A stretch of DNA of 64,000 nt. Source: Fraxinus americana. Taxonomy: Eukaryota > Streptophyta > Magnoliopsida > Lamiales > Oleaceae. Both the position numbers and the translations under genes were made by a program. Location: NCBI GenBank assembly GCA_035079005.1, contig CM068706.1, forward strand, positions 23,237,272 to 23,301,271, given 5' to 3'. Position 1 is the stretch's first letter, and each line of letters starts with the position of its first letter. This document shows, piece after piece, positions 1 through 9,073 of the stretch. The notes under the pieces are model-generated. The model was not told the DNA's origin, made no database searches, and was given only the letters and a program-made list of their open reading frames with translations.

Positions 1-249
1 CGAACCACCAAGTGCAACGCACAAACCGTAGCTGCAACCCCAAAATCGACAGCCACTTCACCCAAAACCCACCTCAAATCAACCACAAAATCAAGAAAAT
101 ACAATACCCATAAACATACCTTAGTCCCCAACCCATTCTTCAAAAATCCAAGTGAAAAATTGAACTCCAAGTCTTGGTCGACTCCCGAACCTTACGCCCA
201 AAATCCTCAATCACCACCCCCACTTACCTGACCGTCGGCGCCGCCGCCG

Positions 250-304
250 CCACCACCGCCGGTCGGTGGTGGTGGAATCGGAGGAAGGGGCTTCGCCCCC
301 TTCC
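250..304. repeat. Two GC-rich hairpins
   Basis: CCACCACCG at 250-258 is the exact reverse complement of CGGTGGTGG at 264-272, with a 5-base loop. GGAAGGGG at 283-290 pairs with CCCCTTCC at 297-304 around a 6-base loop. The local GCC-repeat composition (239-260) contrasts with the AT-rich DNA that follows. These probably belong to the LTR or leader of the element. Confidence 0.75.
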
Positions 305-328
305 CGTCACCTCACTCTTTCTCGTTTA

Positions 329-376
329 CTCTCTCTCTCTCTCGGTAAATGAGAGAGAGACCGAGAGAGAGAGAGA
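329..376. repeat. (CT)n/(GA)n microsatellite forming a long hairpin
   Basis: A CT run ending in GGT (330-346) is the perfect reverse complement of ACC followed by a GA run (360-376). The arms are 17 bp with a 13-base loop that is itself GA-rich. Such stem-loops could fold in RNA, or could arise by slippage and inversion. No gene overlaps it convincingly. Confidence 0.8.
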
Positions 377-503
377 AATGAAATTATGTTTTAATTTTAT
401 TTTGATTTTAGAATTTACCCCCTAGCCCCAAGTTTTTAAATTATTTTACTTCAATCCCTAAGTTTTTTAAGTGTTTTTATTTTGGCCCTTAACAATTTAT
501 TTG

Positions 504-720
504 CAGTTTTAAAGAATTTCAATTTAGCCCATTATTTCTGCAAAAGTTTATTTCAGTCATCAAACCTTTTATTTATAGTTTCATAAAATTGTCAATTTAG
601 TCCCTAATTTATAAAAGGTTTAATTTCAGCCATTTAGTTTTATTTTCAGCTTTAATAGATTTACAGTTTAGTCCCTAACTTCTAAAAGTTACTATTTCAA
701 CCCTTTAGTTTTATTTTCAG
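504..720 (+). repeat. Degenerate 71-bp tandem repeat, about 3 copies
   Basis: Copies at 579-649 and 650-720 are each 71 bp and share the order: TTTAATARATT-like start, TTTAGTCCCTAA, a run of A, TTTCA, CC, then TTTAGTTTTATTTTCAG. A more diverged copy precedes them (about 504-578), and decayed traces extend to about 800. The TTTAGTCCCTAA motif is common in plant LTRs. The repeat is non-coding. Confidence 0.65.
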
Positions 721-1258
721 TTTTAATAAATTCAAATTAAATCCCATAAACTTTATTTTATCGTTTAAAACTTTAGAATTTAAAAATACTAATTCAAACC
801 TTATTTTCCATTTTGGTTAGACGATACGTACGAACAATTAGGAGATTGAGGTTTCATCCCACTCCACTTTTCACGCAACTCGAGATATTTGAGGTAGACT
901 CGCAATCATTAATTAGTTTAAATTATAATTGCATGTCTTATGTGAATTTGCGTGAATTATATGCTTTAATGCATGAGAAGAGAATATGTCATATGAGATA
1001 TATGATATTGTTATGCTTGCCATAACTTATACGCTTATTTGCATGAGAAAGAAGAGAATCTTTTATGAGATAAGATGAGAATGTTATGCATAACTTATGT
1101 GCTTTAAATGCACTAGAAAGACTACCCACATCCCATGATTTTAAAGAGCCTATGATTTTCAAGAAAATGAGCCAAAGATGATGATGATATCACGTTGTAT
1201 ATTGCATAAGTGTGTATTCAATTATTCTGTAAATTAATTATCGGCGATGAGTCTACTA
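721..1258. other. Non-coding interior of the LTR-like segment
   Basis: This stretch is AT-rich with scattered short direct repeats such as TATGAGATA- and GCATGAGA-like words around 960-1080. I see no domain, no splice-supported reading frame and no RNA gene. A 70-codon open frame at 813-1025 has no recognisable content and looks like chance. Confidence 0.5.
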
Positions 1259-1277
1259 AGTATTTCTTCGAAATACT
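1259..1277. promoter_or_regulatory. Perfect 8-bp hairpin, possible LTR RNA 3'-end element
   Basis: AGTATTTC (1259-1266) and GAAATACT (1270-1277) are exact inverted repeats around TTC. Plant gypsy LTRs often carry such a palindrome near a CTCACCCC box. A link to transcript ending is inference, because the element's orientation is not certain. Confidence 0.4.
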
Positions 1278-1601
1278 CACCCCATTATTTTAACAATATT
1301 TACAGATTTCAGAGGCGATCGTGATTGATGGGCAGTGGTGGCACGAAATTTGATTATCGCAATTATTATTTTTGAAATTTATGCATTATGAACTTATTTT
1401 GTTATTTCCGTTATTTCAAACTTACGTTTTGAAGTTTAAACGATTTTCCTAAGTTAATCAAATGAATTTTATTTCCGTTAGGGTTTTACAATTATAAATG
1501 TGATGTTTAAAATTTAGTTATTTCCGCGAATCTATTTAGTTGATTTAGGGCAAAAGACGATGACGTGGCAATCTGGGTTAACAGAACTCAGGGCGTTACA
1601 C

Positions 1602-2165
1602 CCGATCTACCTCCTGTAGCTCTTAATCTGCTATACTTTTCAGTCTCATGATCTTCTTCTATTATCTCTTTCAATTGGAATTCCAAGAATCTCCAATTCT
1701 TGTGCTTTTCCTGTACTTGCAGTCCACATCTTCCAAATCTTAATGAAAGAGTCAGTTCTTTAACAGATTAAGGACGCCAGTGTTTTGAATTATGGAACCT
1801 TTGATGTTTTCCAAAATTGGGTTGACGGAACCTCTGATGTTTTCCCGCTGTTGTAATTCCTACAATCTCCAAGATCTGATGTTCCTTACAGACTCATGAC
1901 CTGCTACCGTAGATAATATCTAGCCACCCCACTAGACTTTCCGATCTACCTCCTGTAGTTCTTGATCTTTTATACTTTCCAGTTTCCTGATCTTCTTCTA
2001 TTTTCTCTTCCAAGTGAAATTCCAAGAATCTCCAATTCTTGTGCTTTCCTGTACTTCCAGTCCTCCTCTTCCAAATCTCAATGAGAGAGTCAATTCCTTA
2101 AAAGATTAAGGACGCCGGTGTTTTGAATTATGGAACCTTTGATGTTTTCCAAAATCGGGTTGATG
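1602..2165. repeat. Diverged tandem duplication, two copies of about 225 bp
   Basis: Copy 1 (1602 to about 1829) and copy 2 (1941 to about 2165) both begin CCGATCTACCTCCTGTAG. They share long blocks including CCAAGAATCTCCAATTCTTG, GATTAAGGACGCC and TGGAACCTTTGATGTTTTCC, in the same order and spacing. The start-to-start offset is 339 bp, with a spacer of about 110 bp. Scattered substitutions and small indels show an old duplication. No frame is kept between copies, so it is not obviously coding. Confidence 0.8.
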
Positions 2166-2815
2166 GATCTCAAGAATGAATATGGATGAATCAATCAAAT
2201 AATAGCTTCTTGGATCTCTAAAAAATGTAGAGAATATGATATGCAAGAGAGGCACAATGTACCAACCCTACAAAAGTCATCCAAATCTTTTGTATTTATC
2301 GTTGGAGGTGTTTGAGTGGTATGGGCCGTCTAAAACTCTCCAAAATCGTGAATTAGGTTTGCCAGCACAGGTAGGTCGCTCAAGAGAGCTGTCGGTGAAG
2401 GTTGGGCGAAAATGTTACTGCTTTGGTCGCTCGAGTGAGAGGTCGAGCGACAGTTGAGTAGTCGTTAGTATTTTCATCATAACTCTCTCTACTAATATCC
2501 GATTGCGATGATTCAAGTTTCGTTGGAAATCTAACTCGCAGGGCTACAATTCTTCTATGCTTATCCAATTCCAATGTTTTCTATGTGAAAAATACATTGC
2601 AAGTTACGACTGAAAATTTGGAAGATAACTTGTACGGCTCTTTGATATTCTTCAGTCTTCTAATTGCATTCCCTTGGTCATGTGTGACCTTCTTGGACAT
2701 CTTGGCCAACTTACCTAATTTATACAAATTGCACCCTAGGTCCTTGACTTTTACAACACATTACAAATTAGTCATTTGTCCACAAACTTGCCAACACTAA
2801 AAACCTAACAATTTC
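2166..2815. other. Unrecognised non-coding DNA, probably decayed transposon
   Basis: A 9-bp perfect inverted repeat, GTCGCTCGA (2426-2434) and TCGAGCGAC (2443-2451), lies in a stretch rich in GGTCGCTC words (2371-2451). The open frames here on both strands are under 75 codons, overlap each other and match no domain I know. The text from 2470 to 2580 resembles decayed plant retroelement sequence, but I cannot name a family. Confidence 0.4.
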
Positions 2816-3484
2816 CTATGGATTCCATACCCCCTACTTCACTAGGTCTGGTTATGGATCCCAGAGGGAAAAGAAAAGCCTCAAGTGAGTTCGATCCAAT
2901 CACAAATTCTAAAGTATTTTATTCTCCCCAGGGGTTTACCCTAGGTTGTAAGTCTTTATTCATCCTTGCCGCAATTATCAGCGCTTCATCCCTTTGTTTC
3001 CCAGGCAACAAAGTCTTCATATGCTTATTTTAATTAATCTTGTGAAAAACTTGCGGAGGAGGAGAAATTAACTTATGCCCACCTCCTGTGAGTTGTTGTC
3101 CTACATCAAGACTAGCCGTTTGAGTGCGAGACTTGTGTTTAGTAGGCGCTTGTCCTAAATCAAGACCAACTTTTATAAAATCATTTTAATTTTGCGTACT
3201 TCCATTTTAGGAGAAAATCTTACATATTAAGCTATATACCTGTAAAACTTATTGAACATCGTCATTTTATATACTTATTTATTTCCATAATACGATCTAT
3301 ACTATTTTGAATAGCTACTTGCATGACCAAATGATCTATAACACATAGTAACAAAATTTTATCTCATGTTTATAAAAATATCTTTTTAAAAAAATACAAG
3401 TCCTCAATTAGATAAATAAAATCAAAATACTCTTAAGAAAAAAAAATCTAGTATTTAATATTATCAATAGTCCAAAACTGTTCA
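2816..3484. other. Unrecognised non-coding DNA with a short direct repeat
   Basis: TTGTCCTACATCAAGAC (3096-3112) recurs with one change at 3150-3166, 54 bp downstream. From about 3190 the sequence becomes strongly AT-rich up to the candidate Helitron terminus. A 71-codon open frame at 2818-3033 has no recognisable domain and is not called as a gene. Confidence 0.4.
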
Positions 3485-3520
3485 TCTATATATATATAAA
3501 AACAGAAGTGCCGTCTAAAA
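3485..3520 (+). mobile_element. Candidate Helitron 5' terminus
   Basis: TCTATATATATATAAAAA at 3485-3502, followed by CAGAAGTGCCGTC, has the form of plant Helitron 5' ends: it begins with TC, is AT-rich, then has a GAAG-type box. The base before it is A (3484) and the element starts with T, consistent with the A/T insertion site of Helitrons. It stands about 1 kb upstream of the RPA-like exon and 1.6 kb upstream of the helicase exon, both on the same strand. The matching 3' end (hairpin then CTRR) is not in the window. Confidence 0.5.
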
Positions 3521-3809
3521 AAATTTTCCGCCAAAATGTACTTTCCTCTTATGGAATTCTGATTTTAGTCCGTCTACCCATTATTCAAACATTACAGCAT
3601 GCTTTTATTGATAGTAACAATTTCATTTGTTGAGTTTTGTGTTCATTAAATCATTTTTTTTTAAAAAAAATGTTTGAAAACTGAAAAGTCACTATAACCT
3701 GCCTTTTATATATAAACTTCTTTGGATTATTATCATTTTAAACGTTTAAGTTGTTTTGTGTGTGCTAATTACATTATTATTATGGTTTTGAAACTTAATT
3801 AATGTTTGA

Positions 3810-3876
<67 letters not shown>

Positions 3877-4500
3877 ACAATATTCGTGAAATGTGTGACA
3901 TGTTAAATACCACGTTAATATGGTGCAAGTAAATATAAATTACTGAACAAAGGCCGTTAGCCATAGTTAGCTCAAATCATGGATTAAAATTCTGAATTAT
4001 GAAACCCAGTAGATATTTAGATGCCCAAGTAATTAATAATTATTAATAGTAAAATGAAGTAAACAAATGTTACAAAAGTTGTTCTGTATTAATTATTTCT
4101 ATTTTTCATTTAAATTTGATTTGCACATAAAGAGGCAGAGTAACTATTCGTTTTCCGAATAGGGACGTGCAATCATTTTGAAATACTAAAATTTTGTCAA
4201 TATTTTAATTCAAAATCCATCATTCTACCTCATTGCTCATCATTTTAGCAGTGTAAACAAGAATTCAAATTTGATTTATGCAAGCACATTTACAAGAAAT
4301 TTGAAGACTTCGTTTTCCATTTGTCTCGGGAAAATTATTTTTGCGGGTGTAACATTTTTGTGAGTATATCGTTCAAGTCGCAGTCCAGGTGACATTCTAG
4401 CAATTCTGTTTCGAATACATCTGTTAATTACCCTTTTTTTTTGTTCACGATTTTAACTTTTTTTCACTTTTTCTGCCACGTCAAAGATAGATAAGTGCAT
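3521..4500 (+). other. AT-rich presumed Helitron leader, no gene
   Basis: Non-coding DNA lies between the candidate Helitron end and the RPA-like exon. It holds the TTA microsatellite and several poly-T or poly-A runs (3653-3670, 4433-4441, 4458-4463). I see no coding frame. The part just before 4501 would be the promoter and 5' leader of the RPA-like gene if the Helitron reading is right. Confidence 0.4.
3811..3875 (+). repeat. (TTA)n microsatellite, about 21 repeats
   Basis: An essentially perfect run of TTA trinucleotides spans about 65 bp. Its purity suggests recent slippage. It would be length-polymorphic between individuals. Confidence 0.95.
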
Positions 4501-4650
4501 ATGGCACCGATATTTGATCTTGTGCGAGATATCAACGTCACGAAGACTAATTAGGTGCTAAAAGTGCGTGTTATCCGTGTTTACGAGCTGCCAAAGATCA
4601 CAAATTCGAATGAAACATATAGCTTGGAGTTCATTTCGCATGACAGTGAA
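4501..4650 (+). pseudogene. RPA1-like OB-fold exon of a Helitron, broken by TAG
   Basis: Read from ATG at 4501, the 50 codons begin MAPIFDLVRDINVTKTN, then TAG (4552-4554), then VLKVRVIRVYELP and NSNETYSLEFISHD. This is the N-terminal pattern of plant replication protein A 70-kDa-like proteins, where a conserved W follows the N before the (I/L)xVRV strand. TAG sits at that W position, so a single TGG-to-TAG change explains it. The exon ends in phase 0 at a consensus donor GTAAGT (4651-4656). Helitrons of plants are known to carry RPA-like genes, which fits the helicase exon downstream. The following exon cannot be recognised after the candidate acceptor at 4801-4803. Non-functional as it stands. 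Confidence 0.7.
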
Positions 4651-5076
4651 GTAAGTTTTCCTATCCCATTTCAAATTTTACATGTGGATTTGGTATTAAC
4701 ATATGTAATGCAACATGTTAATAATGTACAACACATATCCGTTTACATTTTTTTAATCATTTTCGTCGTGTGCTGGAATTTCTTTTTTTGTTATTAATTG
4801 CAGATTGAAATTTAGAATATGAAAGTGAGAAAAGAATTATAAATATGGCATAAAATAAATTTCTAAGGTATAATTTGTATTCTTTTCGTCAAGAGGTATC
4901 ATTTTCTGAAAATTATAAATTTGCTACTACAAGCCATGGAAGAAAATGTCTATATGTTTGTTTTAAAATTTGAAAATGAATATCAGTAAAAGGAAAAAAA
5001 ATAATAAGAATAAAAAATTAAATTAGTACTTTGTAAATTATCAAGCAATTATTTTTCCACTATAATTTTTTTCAAG
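4651..5076 (+). other. AT-rich DNA between RPA-like and helicase exons, with splice-like sites
   Basis: Donor GTAAGT lies at 4651 and a T-rich tract ending TTGCAG lies at 4798-4803, giving a possible 153-bp intron. The sequence after it hits a TAG within four codons and does not look like RPA. A second T-rich tract ending TTCAAG (5071-5076) could be the acceptor for the helicase exon. The Rep (HUH) domain expected upstream of the helicase in an autonomous Helitron is absent, so the element is internally deleted or rearranged. Confidence 0.45.
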
Positions 5077-5532
5077 ATGAAATGAGATATAATCGGAAAG
5101 CATTGGTGGAAGAACACAAGAACATGGTCTCCAATTTGACAATTGAGCAACGACATGTTTATGACACAATATTGAATTCAGTTCAATCGGATAAAGGTAG
5201 TTTTTTTTGTTTATGGTTATGGAGGTACAAGGAAGACCTTTGTATGGAAAATTTTATCTGCGGCTTTAAGATTAAAAGCAGAAATTATGTTGAATGTAGC
5301 GTTAAGGGTAAAACATCGTTACTGACGGTGGTAGAACTCCACATTCAAGATTTGCGATACCGCTAAATCCAAATGAAGATTCCACGAGCAACATTAAGCA
5401 GGGTAGTCCTCACGCGGAATTCATTGTTAGATGTAAGCTTATAATTTGGGATGAAGCGCCTATGATGAACAAATATTGTTTTGAGGCTTTGGATAGAAGC
5501 ATGCGAGACATTTTGAGATTCAACAATTCCAC
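5077..5532 (+). pseudogene. PIF1-family Helitron helicase exon: unique leader plus first monomer
   Basis: From 5079 the frame reads EMRYNRKALVEEHKNM, then SNLTIEQRHVYDTILNSVQSDKG, matching the start of the PIF1-like helicase of plant Helitrons (ATP-dependent DNA unwinding). A T-run of 8 shifts frame before Walker A. In the shifted frame the motif reads GYGGTRKTFVWK, with R for G and the typical W kept. LNVA, RTPHSRFAIPLNPNE and IIWDEAPMMNKYCFEALDRSMRD follow in other frames, so at least three frame breaks exist. Residues 5079-5144 occur only here and are absent from every later unit. This marks the left edge and probably the founder copy. Unlike most units it keeps AAAAGCAG, with one more A, before the LNVA block. 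The downstream helicase motifs are not in the window. Confidence 0.8.
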
Positions 5533-5926
5533 GAGTAACGACATGTTTATGACACAGTATTAAATTCAGTTCAATCAGATAAAGGTGGTGTTTTTTTTGT
5601 ATATGGTTATGAAGGTACATGGAAGACCTTTGTATTGAAAACTTTATCTGCGGCTTTAACATCAAAGCAGAAATTGTGTTGAATGTGGCGTTAAGCGGTA
5701 AAGCATTGTTACTTTTAGACTGTGGTAGAACTCCACATTCAAGATTTGTGATACCGCTAAATCCAAATGAAGATTCCACGTGCAACATTAAGCAGAGTAG
5801 TCCTCACGCGGAATTCATTGTTAGATGTAAGCTTATAATTTGGGATGAAGCGCCTATGATGAACAAATATTGTTTTGAGCCTTTGGATAGAAGCATGCGA
5901 GACAATTTGAGATTCAACAATTCCAC
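5145..5926 (+). repeat. Left-edge dimer (units 1-2)
   Basis: Unit 1 carries ACGAGCAACATTAAG and CACGCGGAATTC and ends in TAA instead of TGA. Unit 2 (5533-5926) carries ATGAAGG before the Walker A block, TTTAACATC, and TTTTAGACTG. These marks separate them from the bulk of the array. They are shared with interior copies at 17753-19330 and 20909-21696. Confidence 0.75.
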
Positions 5927-6711
5927 GAGTAACGACATGTTTATGACACAGTATTGAATTCAGTTCAATCAGATAAAGGTGATTTTTTTTTTTGTTTATG
6001 GTTATGGAGGTACATGGAAGACCTTTGTATTGAACACTATATCTGCGGCTTTAAGATCAAAGCTGAAATTGTGTTGAATGTGGCGTCAAGCGGTAAAGCA
6101 TTGTTACTTTTGGACTGTGGTAGAACTCCACATTCAAGATTTGCGATATCGCCAAATCCAAATGAAGATTCCACGTGCAACATTAAGCAGGGTAGTCCTC
6201 TCGCGGAATTGATTGTTAGATGCAAGCTTATAATTTTGGATGAAGCGCCTATGATGAACAAATATTGTTTTGACGCTTTGGATAGAAGCATGCGAGACAT
6301 TTTGAGATTCAACAATTCCACGAGTAACGACATGTTTATGACATAATATTGAATTCAGTTCAATCAGATAAAGGTGTTTTTTTTTTATGGTTATGGAGGT
6401 ACAGGGAAGACCTTTGTATTGAAAACTTTATCTGTGGCTTTAAGATGAAAGCTGAAATTGTGTTGAATGTGGCGTCAAGCGATAAATCATTGTTACTTTT
6501 GGACTGTGGGAGAACTCCACGTTCAAGATTTTGCGATATCGCTAAATCCAAATGAAGATTCCAAGTGCAACATTAAGTAGGGTAGTCCCCTCGCGGAATT
6601 GATTGTCAGATGCAAGCTTATAATTTGGGATGAAGCGCCTACGGTGAACAAATATTGTGTTGAGGCTTTGGATAGAAGCATGCGAGACATTTTGAGATTC
6701 AACAATTCCAC
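5927..6711 (+). repeat. Two-unit module, first copy (units 3-4)
   Basis: Unit 3 carries the TTTGACGCTTTGG variant (FDALD) and ends with an early TAA (ACATAATATTG). Unit 4 has a short T tract directly before ATGG, GATAAATCATTG, TGTGGGAGAAC, and an extra T in AAGATTTTGCG that shifts the frame. The same pair recurs at 29581-30365, 30760-31541 and 42927-43711. Confidence 0.7.
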
Positions 6712-9073
6712 GAGTAACGACATGTTTATGACACGGTATTGAATTCAGTTCAATCAGATAAAGGTGGTGTTTTTTTTTTGTTTATGGTTATGGAGGTACA
6801 TGGAAGACCTTTGTATTGAAAACTATATCTGCGGCTTTAAGATCAAAGCATAAATCGTGTTGAATGTGGCGTCAAGCGGTAAAGCGTTGTTACTTTTGGA
6901 CTGTGGTAGAACTCCACATTCAAGATTTGCGATACCGCTAAATCCAAATGAAGATTCCACGTGCAACATTAAGCAGAGTAGTCCTCACGCGGAATTCATT
7001 GTTAGATGTAAGCTTATAATTTGGGATGAAGCGCCTATGATGAACAAATATTGTTTTGAGACTTTGGATAGAAGCATGCGAGACAATTTGAGATTCAACA
7101 ATTCCACGAGTAACGACATGTTTATGACACAGTATTGAATTCAGTTCAATCAGATAAAGGTGATTTTTTTTTGTTTATGGTTATGGAGGTACATGGAAGA
7201 CCTTTGTATTGAAAACTATATCTGCGGCTTTAAGATCAAAGCTGAAATTGTGTTGAATGTGGCGTCAAGCGGTAAAGCATTGTTACTTTTGGACTGTGGT
7301 AGAACTCCACATTCAAGATTTGCGATATCGCCAAATCCAAATGAAGATTCCACGTGCAACATTAAGCAGGGTAGTCCTCTCGCGGAATTGATTATTAGAT
7401 GCAAGCTTATAATTTGGGATGAAGCGCCTATGATGAACAAATATGGTTTTGAGGCTTTGGATAGAAGCATGCGAGACATTTTGAGATTCAACAATTCCAC
7501 GAGTAACGACATGTTTATGACACAGTATTGAATTCAGTTCAATCAGATAAAGGTGGTTTTTTTTGTTTATGGTTATGGAGGTACAGGGAAGACCTTTGTA
7601 TTGAAAACTTTATCTGTGGCTTTAAGATCAAAGCTGAAATTGTGTTGAATGTGGCGTCAAGCGATAAAGCATTGTTACTTTTGGACTGTGGTAGAACTCC
7701 ACATTCAAGATTTGCGATATTGCTAAATCCAAATGAAGATTCCAAGTGCAACATTAAGTAGGGTAGTCCCCTCGCGGAATTGATTGTTAGATGCAAGCTT
7801 ATAATTTGGGATGAAGCGCCTACGGTGAACAAATATTGTGTTGAGGCTTTGGATAGAAGCATGCGAGACATTTTGAGATTCAACAATTCCACGAGTAACG
7901 ACATGTTTATGACACGGTATTGAATTCAGTTCAATCAGATAAAGGTGGTGTTTTTTTTTTGTTTATGGTTATGGAGGTACATGGAAGACCTTTGTATTGA
8001 AAACTATATCTGCGGCTTTAAGATCAAAGCATAAATCGTGTTGAATGTGGCGTCAAGCGGTAAAGCGTTGTTACTTTTGGACTGTGGTAGAACTCCACAT
8101 TCAAGATTTGCGATACCGCTAAATCCAAATGAAGATTCCACGTGCAACATTAAGCAGAGTAGTCCTCACGCGGAATTCATTGTTAGATGTAAGCTTATAA
8201 TTTGGGATGAAGCGCCTATGATGAACAAATATTGTTTTGAGACTTTGGATAGAAGCATGCGAGACAATTTGAGATTCAACAATTCCACGAGTAACGACAT
8301 GTTTATGACACAGTATTGAATTCAGTTCAATCAGATAAAGGTGGTTTTTTTTTAGTTATGGTTATGGAGGTACATGGAAGACCTTTGTATTGAAAACTAT
8401 ATCTGCGGCTTTAAGATCAAAGCAGAAATTGTGTTGAATGTGGCGTCAAGCGGTAAAGCATTGTTACTTTTGGACTGTGGTAGAACTCCACATTCAAGAT
8501 TTGCGATATCGCCAAATCCAAATGAAGATTCCACGTGCAACATTAAGCAGGGTAGTCCTCTCGCGGAATTGATTATTAGATGCAAGCTTATAATTTGGGA
8601 TGAAGCGCCTATGATGAACAAATATGGTTTTGAGGCTTTGGATAGAAGCATGCGAGACATTTTGAGATTCAACAATTCCACGAGTAACGACATGTTTATG
8701 ACACAGTATTGAATTCAGTTCAATCAGATAAAGGTGGTTTTTTTTGTTTATGGTTATGGAGGTACAGGGAAGACCTTTGTATTGAAAACTTTATCTGTGG
8801 CTTTAAGATCAAAGCTGAAATTGTGTTGAATGTGGCGTCAAGCGATAAAGCATTGTCACTTTTGGACTGTGGTAGAACTCCACATTCAAGATTTGCGATA
8901 TCGCTAAATCCAAATGAAGATTCCAAGTGCAACATTAAGCAGGGTAGTCCCCTCGCGGAATTGATTGTTAGATGCAAGCTTATAATTTGGGATGAAGCGC
9001 CTACGGTGAACAAATATTGTGTTGAGGCTTTGGATAGAAGCATGCGAGACATTTTGAGATTCAACAATTCCAC
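6712..9073 (+). repeat. Trimeric higher-order repeat, period 1181 bp, two copies
   Basis: Units 5-7 (6712-7892) and 8-10 (7893-9073) have the same three unit types in the same order and the same unit lengths (396, 393, 392). Type 1 has CACGCGGAATTC and a TAA in the Walker frame (AAGCATAAATCG). Type 2 has AAATATGGTTTTG. Type 3 has AGCGATAAAG and CCTACGGTG. Copies differ at few positions, for example TTTTTTTTTAG for TTTG at 8346-8354. Confidence 0.85.

Larger units (their letters stand above)
1..1600. mobile_element. LTR-like retrotransposon segment, outer terminus at 1600
   Basis: The segment ends GGGCGTTACA at 1591-1600, the typical terminus of plant Ty3/gypsy-type LTRs, which run TGTAACRCCC to GGGYGTTACA. 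It contains a hairpin followed by ACTCACCCC and a T-rich stretch (1259-1320), an arrangement common in such LTRs. No primer-binding-site sequence follows 1600, so 1600 is an outer element boundary. It is either the right end of a + strand element or the left end of a - strand element, because the termini are inverted repeats and do not settle orientation. The other terminus, target-site duplication and any gag/pol lie outside the window. No coding region is supported. Seen: terminus, hairpins, internal repeats. Inferred: family. Confidence 0.6.

Noticed and set aside
174..425. 83-codon frame with arginine- and glutamate-rich ends
   Set aside because: It runs through a GCC tract, two hairpins and the CT/GA microsatellite. 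The apparent protein is low-complexity translation.
2236..3033. Small open frames at 2236-2457, 2380-2574 (minus), 2585-2800 and 2818-3033
   Set aside because: They overlap or are isolated, have no recognisable domain and lie in decayed repetitive DNA.
4555..4797. 80-codon frame read as a stand-alone small protein
   Set aside because: Its first part is the RPA-like exon after the TAG. The rest is translated intron after GTAAGT, so it is not an independent gene.
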